Origin: Pseudoalteromonas sp. MMG010 | Lineage (GTDB): Bacteria > Pseudomonadota > Gammaproteobacteria > Enterobacterales > Alteromonadaceae | Length of the DNA: 64,000 bases | NCBI RefSeq assembly: GCF_018100905.1 | Contig: NZ_JAGJEG010000016.1 | Span: 1-64,000, forward strand | Reading direction: 5' to 3' | Part shown: positions 58,609-64,000 of the stretch, one piece after another | How the letters are laid out: every line of letters starts with the position of its first letter | Position numbering within the stretch: position 1 is the stretch's first letter | Program-made: the position numbers and the translations under genes | The notes under the pieces: generated by a model | What the model was told of the DNA's origin: nothing | Databases searched by the model: none | What the model saw: only the letters and a program-made list of their open reading frames with translations

Positions 58609-59256
58609 ATGCTAAATTGGTCAAAAATCGATACTGTTTTACTCGATATGGATGGCACATTGCTCGACTTACACTTTGATAGTTATTTTTGGCTAAATGT
58701 AATCCCAGAGCAAATAGCAATAACGCAAAATATTAGCTTAGATGCGGCTAAAGCAGATATAGCCAAACGTTATCAAGCAGTGCATGGGCAAATTCAATGG
58801 TATTGCTTAGATTATTGGCAAGAGCAACTAAAATTACCCATTATGGACCTAAAAAGAGAACATCAACACTTAATAAAAGTACGTGAAGATGTGCCTTATT
58901 TTTTAACTGAGTTAAGAAAGGCCGGAAAAGAATTAATTTTACTTACCAATGCTCACCCCGAAAACATGGTGCTTAAATTTGAGCATACCGCTATAGATAA
59001 TTACTTAGATGGCGTTATTTCAACTCATCAATATGGTGTAAGTAAAGAGCAGCAGAGTTTGTGGCATCAAGTGCACAATGAGATAGGATTTGATAAGCAA
59101 CGTACTTTGTTTGTCGATGACAGTGAAGCGGTACTTAACGCCGCCAAAGATTATGGTATTGCCCACCTATTAGCTGTTGCTAATCCCGATAGCCAACAAC
59201 CCAGTAAAGAAATAGCCAGTTACCTAAATGTAACCGACTATCGCACTATTATTTAG
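58609..59256 (+). CDS. yrfG: GMP/IMP nucleotidase YrfG
   Basis: YrfG is a HAD phosphatase of purine mononucleotides. The 215 residues show motif I DMDGTLLDL (~13-21), motif II LLTNAHP (~115-121), Lys in YGVSKEQQSLW (motif III) and motif IV FVDDSEAV (~164-171). HFDSYFWLNVIPEQIA is conserved in the family. It is divergent from nudE and overlaps the convergent dUTPase gene by 4 bp. Confidence 0.92.
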   Translation: MLNWSKIDTVLLDMDGTLLDLHFDSYFWLNVIPEQIAITQNISLDAAKADIAKRYQAVHGQIQWYCLDYWQEQLKLPIMDLKREHQHLIKVREDVPYFLTELRKAGKELILLTNAHPENMVLKFEHTAIDNYLDGVISTHQYGVSKEQQSLWHQVHNEIGFDKQRTLFVDDSEAVLNAAKDYGIAHLLAVANPDSQQPSKEIASYLNVTDYRTII

Positions 59257-59879
59257 TTGGCTTTTGGATAACGCGCTTCAAGACCTTGATAAACTAACTT
59301 TGCAAAATCTGCGTGTTCTGTATCAAGGTTTTTTACCACCTCAACCAAGTGTTCGTTATCTTCTTGTCCGTTCCAAACTTTAATATAGCTCCCGTCTTTG
59401 TAACCATGATCTTGGCGGAAAAAGTTAAGTGTATTTTTACCGACATAACCACGATACAAGTCATCAATATCCATACCAATCTGCGCCATACAACCGGCAA
59501 AAGCAGCGGCATTAAACGTTTTTTCGGCAACAGCTGATGCTGCTAATATTTCTAAAGTTTGTTTAAAATCATCACCTTTATCAGCAACTGCAAGTTCTTG
59601 CTCTAATTGTTTTGCCAGTTCTTCGTAACTGGTTTTTCCGTCAATGCGTAATGATAAGCCAAAATGGAAAATATCCACTAATTCTAAAATAACTTGCTCT
59701 GTATCTGGAGTTTGCTTTTTCCACCATTTCCAACCGTAATGATCAAGCATCTCGGCGCACTCAACCCAAATAGCTCTATACCAGTCAAATCCTTGGCTAA
59801 ACCATTGTTCATGAACTTTGGTGTTCATTGCATTTTGCATTTCTAGCATTACAACCAGTTTGTTTAAATTAGCAGACAT
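59253..59879 (-). CDS. Dimeric dUTP diphosphatase
   Basis: The 208-residue product belongs to the dimeric all-alpha dUTPase family (dUTPase_2), unlike the trimeric Dut. Family metal-binding motifs are WVECAEMLDHYGWKWWKK (E-rich, ~37-54) and ILELVDIFHFGLSL (~64-77). It hydrolyses dUTP (and dUDP) to dUMP, limiting uracil in DNA. The gene is convergent with yrfG by a 4-bp overlap. Confidence 0.88.
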   Translation of the reverse strand: MSANLNKLVVMLEMQNAMNTKVHEQWFSQGFDWYRAIWVECAEMLDHYGWKWWKKQTPDTEQVILELVDIFHFGLSLRIDGKTSYEELAKQLEQELAVADKGDDFKQTLEILAASAVAEKTFNAAAFAGCMAQIGMDIDDLYRGYVGKNTLNFFRQDHGYKDGSYIKVWNGQEDNEHLVEVVKNLDTEHADFAKLVYQGLEARYPKAN

Positions 59880-59962
59880 ATATAATCCAGATAGTGTTAA
59901 TTAAGCTAATAATACAGGGAAAAACCCGACTTTGCATTGCTGCATATTGCTTTATATAAAAA

Positions 59963-60331
59963 TTAACGTGAATGGGTAAACTCATGCCACGAATCAATTA
60001 AATCAATAAAATCTTCAAAGCCACAACCGCTACATAAATCATTTTCTTCAAGCATGAGTTCATCGTCTTGATAAGCTAATATATCTTCATTGTCTTGGTG
60101 TAATGCATGGGCTTCAAAAATGGCTTCATCTTTAGATAAAATTAAATCTATTTCTTGGCCCTTTAAGGTGACAGGCTCGAAGCTTGTACTAACCGATGCA
60201 ATTAACGCTTGCACCATCGCAATTTTATCTTTGCCTATTTCTTCATTTAACCAACGGCCAATAATCGCATGTTCGCTACTAATTTTAATGCGAAACCCAC
60301 TAATAGGGTCGCGAATAAATTGATATTCCAT
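59963..60331 (-). CDS. yacL: YacL family protein
   Basis: The 122-residue acidic protein is of the UPF0231/YacL family: it begins MEYQFIRDPISGFRIKISSEHAIIGRWLNEEI, like E. coli YacL, and ends GFEDFIDLIDSWHEFTHSR. The function is unknown. It lies between the dUTPase and a small membrane protein on the same strand, with gaps of 83 and 115 bp. Confidence 0.85.
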   Translation of the reverse strand: MEYQFIRDPISGFRIKISSEHAIIGRWLNEEIGKDKIAMVQALIASVSTSFEPVTLKGQEIDLILSKDEAIFEAHALHQDNEDILAYQDDELMLEENDLCSGCGFEDFIDLIDSWHEFTHSR

Positions 60332-60402
60332 AATACTTCTTATAAAACTTTAATCGGGTAATTATAACCGCAATACATAGTAAAAACCGAACCCTAAAAC
60401 GA

Positions 60403-60428
60403 AAAATAGCGCCAAATGGCGCTATTTT
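60403..60428. terminator. Bidirectional terminator
   Basis: A perfect 11-bp stem (AAAATAGCGCC / GGCGCTATTTT, loop AAAT) is followed on the minus strand by a run of T. It lies 18 bp beyond the small membrane gene's stop. Confidence 0.7.
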
Positions 60429-60446
60429 AAAAGAAGTTACTTTATG

Positions 60447-60671
60447 CTAATTACGCGAATTAAAACGCGCTGCATCTATAATTGACCATAAATGCGCCAC
60501 TGCGCCAATAATAGGTGGAACAATTAAAAACCAAAGTGCGTAACCACCAAATACTACAATTGCAAAAATAAGCGCAGACAATATACGCCCTTGCACTAAT
60601 TGGCCTAAACCGGGAAAAAAGATATTACATATTGCTGCGATTACATTACCGCCAGAACCTTGCTCTGCCAT
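60447..60671 (-). CDS. Small TM2-like membrane protein
   Basis: The product is 74 residues with two hydrophobic helices (~9-23 with the PGLGQLVQGR turn, and ~30-52). The PGLGQL-x-QGR motif is found in TM2-type proteins. The function is unknown. The ATG has GAGG eight to nine bases upstream. It is divergent from uvrD. Confidence 0.7.
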   Translation of the reverse strand: MAEQGSGGNVIAAICNIFFPGLGQLVQGRILSALIFAIVVFGGYALWFLIVPPIIGAVAHLWSIIDAARFNSRN

Positions 60672-60897
60672 ACTTACCTCTGTTGTTGATTTAATTTTTC
60701 ATTATAATTGTACTATCACATTTTATGCCAAGTTATTAAAGCTTAAAAATCAGATAGTTAAATTTAGTTAAACCGTGTCAATTTAGTGATATTTACTAAA
60801 TTTGAGTCAAATTAGCGAAATTTATTTTTACTTAATAACTTTACGACAGGCTATATTTTTAGCAAGTTTATCGTTTAAAAGAATATTTAATAAATAG

Positions 60898-60913
60898 CTG
60901 GTTATAAAAACAG
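60898..60913 (+). promoter_or_regulatory. LexA (SOS) box upstream of uvrD
   Basis: CTG-N10-CAG with an AT-rich spacer (GTTATAAAAA) and a right half ACAGTA matches the gammaproteobacterial SOS box. It lies 68 bp upstream of the uvrD ATG and just upstream of the predicted promoter. uvrD is SOS-regulated in E. coli. Confidence 0.65.
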
Positions 60914-60921
60914 TATTTTAT

Positions 60922-60949
60922 TTAGACTCACAAAAACACCTGCTATACT
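60922..60949 (+). promoter_or_regulatory. Putative uvrD promoter
   Basis: TTAGAC (-35, 60922-60927) and TATACT (-10, 60944-60949) are 16 bp apart. The LexA box ends nine bases ahead of the -35, where bound LexA would block the polymerase. Confidence 0.45.
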
Positions 60950-60980
60950 GCTGCGCAATATAGATAAAAAAGGCGTAACG

Positions 60981-63146
60981 ATGGACGTATCACAATTACT
61001 CGATGGCTTAAATGACAAACAACGCGATGCCGTTGCAGCTCCCTTACAAAACATGCTGGTTTTAGCTGGTGCAGGGTCAGGTAAAACACGAGTATTAGTC
61101 CATCGTATTGCATGGCTTATGCAAGTAGAGCAGGCGTCGGCTTATAGTATTTTTGCTGTGACCTTTACCAATAAAGCCGCAAAAGAAATGCGTACTCGCG
61201 TAGAAGAAACCTTAAAAGCACCGGTGGGTGGTATGTGGATTGGCACTTTCCATGGTTTATCTCATCGTATTTTGCGTGCCCATCACCGTGAAGCAAATTT
61301 ACCCGAAGCATTTCAAATTTTAGATTCTGACGACCAACTTCGCATGATCAAGCGCCTCTTAAAATCGATGAATATTGATGATAAAAAATGGCCGGCTAAA
61401 CAGTTTGGTTGGTATATCAGTGCCAAAAAAGATGAAGCCCTGCGCCCTAAAGATATTCAAGCGTACGATATTAACGAGCAAATGATGTTACGTGTATACA
61501 GTGCTTATCAAGAAGCATGTGATCGCGCTGGTTTAGTTGATTTTGCCGAAATATTATTGCGAAGCTACGAAGTATTAAAAAATAACCCAACACTACTGCG
61601 TCATTACCAGCAACGTTTTGCACATATGTTGGTAGACGAGTTTCAAGATACGAACACAATTCAATATGCTTGGTTAAAACTACTTGCCGGTGATACACAC
61701 AGTATTATGATTGTGGGTGATGACGATCAGAGTATTTATGGTTGGCGAGGAGCTAAAATAGAAAACATTAAACGCTTTTTAACCGACTTTGACGCCGAAA
61801 CCATTCGCCTTGAACAAAATTACCGCTCAACTGCGACGATCCTTAAAGCATCTAACGCACTAATAAAAAATAACTCAGAGCGCATGGGTAAAAGCTTATG
61901 GACAGACGGTAACGACGGCGAGCCAATTTCTATTTATGCTGCATTTAACGAATTAGATGAAGCGCGTTTTGTCAGTAGCAAATTACGTAGCTGGCTTAAT
62001 GGCGGAAATGCACTGCAAGATGCCGCTATTTTATACCGTAGTAATGCGCAATCTCGCGTACTTGAAGAAGCCATGCTACAGGAAGGCTTAAAGTATCGTA
62101 TATACGGCGGAATGCGATTTTTCGAACGCCAAGAAATTAAAGATGCACTGTCTTACTTACGCTTGGTAGGAAACCGACAAGATGATGCTGCATTTGAGCG
62201 TGTAATAAACACCCCACCACGTGGTATTGGCGATAAAACACTCAGCCATATTCGCGATTGTGCTCGAGCAGAATCTTTACCACTTTGGTATGCCGCTAAG
62301 GCCATTGTTGAGCAACAACATTTATCAGGGCGTGCTGCTGGCGCCATTGCTAAATTTATAGAACTTGTGGAACATATTGAAGAAAAAATTAGCGACTTAA
62401 CATTGCACGAGCAAGCTAAATACGCAATACAAACATCCGGCTTAATGGCTATGTATCAGGCAGAAAAAGGTGAAAAAGGCCGCGCTCGCGTAGAAAACTT
62501 AGAAGAGTTAATTAGTGCATGTGATCAATATGAGCTACCCGAAGATGAAGATTTTAGCTCGCCATTACATGGCTTTTTGGCTTATACCTCGCTTGAGTCA
62601 GGAGAAGGGCAAGCTGATGAGCACGAAGATGCGGTACAAATGATGACCCTTCATTCGGCTAAAGGCTTAGAGTTCCCTCTTGTATTTATGGTCGGTGTTG
62701 AAGAAGGCATGTTTCCTTCGCAGCAAAGTAATGAAGAATCAGGGCGCTTAGAAGAAGAACGTCGTCTTTGTTATGTAGGTATGACGCGCGCTATGGATAA
62801 ATTATATATTAGCCATGCCGAAAGCCGTCGATTATACGGGCAAGAAAAATATCATAGCCCGTCTCGTTTTTTACGTGAAATACCTGAAGACTGCGTAGAA
62901 GAAATTCGTATTAAAACACAAGTATCTCGCCCTCCTGCAGCTGGGCGCTTTAGCGCTTCGGTTAGCCATGCTGTATTTGAAGAAAGCGGCTTTAGCTTAG
63001 GGCAACGCGTATTACATGCTAAATTTGGCATAGGTACCGTACTTAATTACGAAGGCAGTGGTGCACAGTCTCGTGTGCAAGTTAACTTTGATGATTTAGG
63101 CAGTAAATGGTTAGTAACAGCATATGCACGACTTCAAGCTGTATAG
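60981..63146 (+). CDS. uvrD: DNA helicase II UvrD
   Basis: UvrD is a 3'-5' helicase that removes excised oligonucleotides in nucleotide excision repair and unwinds DNA in mismatch repair. The 721 residues match E. coli UvrD (720): LNDKQRDAVAAP (Q motif), Walker A LAGAGSGKTRVL (~28-39), DEFQDTN (motif II, ~221-227), GDDDQSIYGWRGA, VYRSNAQSR-like region and C-terminal TLHSAKGLEFPLVF, YVGMTRA. The C-terminal Tudor-like region binds RNA polymerase and is present. tmcA overlaps its end. Confidence 0.97.
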   Translation: MDVSQLLDGLNDKQRDAVAAPLQNMLVLAGAGSGKTRVLVHRIAWLMQVEQASAYSIFAVTFTNKAAKEMRTRVEETLKAPVGGMWIGTFHGLSHRILRAHHREANLPEAFQILDSDDQLRMIKRLLKSMNIDDKKWPAKQFGWYISAKKDEALRPKDIQAYDINEQMMLRVYSAYQEACDRAGLVDFAEILLRSYEVLKNNPTLLRHYQQRFAHMLVDEFQDTNTIQYAWLKLLAGDTHSIMIVGDDDQSIYGWRGAKIENIKRFLTDFDAETIRLEQNYRSTATILKASNALIKNNSERMGKSLWTDGNDGEPISIYAAFNELDEARFVSSKLRSWLNGGNALQDAAILYRSNAQSRVLEEAMLQEGLKYRIYGGMRFFERQEIKDALSYLRLVGNRQDDAAFERVINTPPRGIGDKTLSHIRDCARAESLPLWYAAKAIVEQQHLSGRAAGAIAKFIELVEHIEEKISDLTLHEQAKYAIQTSGLMAMYQAEKGEKGRARVENLEELISACDQYELPEDEDFSSPLHGFLAYTSLESGEGQADEHEDAVQMMTLHSAKGLEFPLVFMVGVEEGMFPSQQSNEESGRLEEERRLCYVGMTRAMDKLYISHAESRRLYGQEKYHSPSRFLREIPEDCVEEIRIKTQVSRPPAAGRFSASVSHAVFEESGFSLGQRVLHAKFGIGTVLNYEGSGAQSRVQVNFDDLGSKWLVTAYARLQAV

Positions 63147-64000
63147 CAAGCAACTTAATCAATTAGTACAACAACTTGATAATGCAAAGCATCGTCAATG
63201 TGTGCTTATTACAGGTGAAAATCAGTGGTGTTATGAACTATTAACAGCCTGTATAACAACTGACAATGTAGCAATACTCTCTGAGCATACCTATTTTGAG
63301 CATGCATTTTGGCCGCAACATATTCATCAATTACTAGGGCAAGAGTTTACGCATGCTGTATATGATGGTTTTTGTGGCCTTCATCCAGATAAACTCGCAG
63401 CCTTAGCTGGCACAGTACAAGCTGCTGGAATTTTGTTTGTTTTATTACCCGAGCTATCGCAACTTAGCGAGTGGCAAGATCCCGCGTTAAGCCACGTACA
63501 ATCTTATGGCCATAGTAATAAGGTAAGTTATTTTAATCAGCGTTTTAGCCGGTTATTAGCCCACTTACCTATTGTTCATATTAGCCAATTACATGGTTTA
63601 AAGTGTTCAAAGCAAAGCGAAATTAATAATGTGATTGATTTTACTGAGCAACGCAATTGCATTGAACACATAATCCAAGTGGCCACCGGCCGTGCAAATC
63701 GACCTTTACTTATCAATGCAGACCGCGGCCGCGGAAAATCAGCCGCTTTAGGACTAAGTGCCGCTAAATTAAGCGACAAGAATATAATTATTTGCGCAAC
63801 GCAATTTAAGGCGTGTCACAGTAGTTTTAAGCATTTAGCTCAAACGTTAAATACAAACCTTGATACAACACAAAAACAACTTGCCAATCTGCGCTACGTT
63901 GCTCCAGATGCACTATTAAGCACATTACCACAGTGTGATGTATTATTTGTTGATGAAGCCGCTGCGATCCCTGTGCCTATGCTACAAGCCATGCTACAGC
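63124..64000 (+). CDS. tmcA: tRNA(Met) cytidine acetyltransferase TmcA, 5' part
   Basis: TmcA makes N4-acetylcytidine at the wobble base of elongator tRNA-Met, using acetyl-CoA and ATP. The frame opens at ATG 63124, overlapping the uvrD stop by 23 bp, and stays open to the window edge (292 codons). The N-terminal DUF1726-like region is followed by Walker A NADRGRGKSAAL (~200-211) and Walker B DVLFVDEAAAIPVPML (~274-289), as in E. coli TmcA. The acetyltransferase domain lies beyond the window. Confidence 0.85.
   Translation, partial: MHDFKLYSKQLNQLVQQLDNAKHRQCVLITGENQWCYELLTACITTDNVAILSEHTYFEHAFWPQHIHQLLGQEFTHAVYDGFCGLHPDKLAALAGTVQAAGILFVLLPELSQLSEWQDPALSHVQSYGHSNKVSYFNQRFSRLLAHLPIVHISQLHGLKCSKQSEINNVIDFTEQRNCIEHIIQVATGRANRPLLINADRGRGKSAALGLSAAKLSDKNIIICATQFKACHSSFKHLAQTLNTNLDTTQKQLANLRYVAPDALLSTLPQCDVLFVDEAAAIPVPMLQAMLQ

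Noticed and set aside
63576..63779. 67-codon minus-strand frame near the right edge
   Set aside because: It is antisense to tmcA, whose Walker A lies in the same stretch.

Overview
The window looks like chromosomal DNA of a marine gammaproteobacterium of the order Alteromonadales, most probably Pseudoalteromonas. The evidence is the AT-rich composition, close protein identity to Escherichia coli housekeeping genes over full length, an S10 ribosomal operon that stops at rpsQ instead of running into the spc operon, and an abundance of chemoreceptors. The genus is inferred from gene order and protein character, not from a database search.

Layout. At the left edge (1-67) lies what looks like a stringent-type rRNA promoter firing out of the window. 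pyrE and rph follow on the minus strand, divergent from yicC. Downstream of yicC is a decayed tyrosine-integrase N-terminus, then a soluble PAS-PAS chemoreceptor. A gmk, rpoZ, spoT, ridA, FapA-like, asnC, trmH, recG block (4.8-13.8 kb) carries the gmk/spoT/trmH/recG core with extra genes inserted. Next come a chemoreceptor, a metallo-beta-lactamase-fold lipoprotein and typA/bipA. The nitrogen cluster glnA, DUF4124, ntrB, ntrC (19.1-23.7 kb) has recognisable NtrC boxes and a sigma-54 promoter. Small uncharacterised genes, acnA and the cysJIH sulfite-reduction operon follow. The S10 operon (34.8-39.8 kb, minus strand) has a leader with an attenuator-like hairpin. Then come plsB, tesB, an EVE-domain protein, an RCK potassium channel, a site-2 protease, an S9 peptidase, an orphan response regulator, comM/yifB, a TRIC-like channel, an FeS-type photolyase and a third chemoreceptor. 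The right end holds initiator tRNA genes, cysQ, nudE, yrfG, a dimeric dUTPase, yacL, uvrD with a LexA box, and the start of tmcA.

The most unusual region is 55.9-57.1 kb. Three intact initiator tRNA-fMet genes and one remodelled tRNA remnant lie on the minus strand behind a single GC-discriminator promoter. Downstream of the last tRNA are four tandem units of 143-144 bp. Each begins with a hairpin that overlaps the tRNA CCA position, carries the last ~13 nt of the tRNA plus a T-arm-like piece, and contains a terminator-like hairpin. On the opposite strand each unit also holds a 26-29 codon open frame behind a GGGAG ribosome-binding site. The organisation recalls the tyrT/rtT repeats of E. coli, but with an unrelated tRNA.

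The genes otherwise fit together as ordinary core physiology: pyrimidine and guanine nucleotide supply with (p)ppGpp control, ammonia assimilation with its two-component regulators, assimilatory sulfate reduction (CysJIH, with CysQ removing PAP), translation machinery, and DNA repair (RecG, UvrD, photolyase, dUTPase, NudE and YrfG as nucleotide sanitation).
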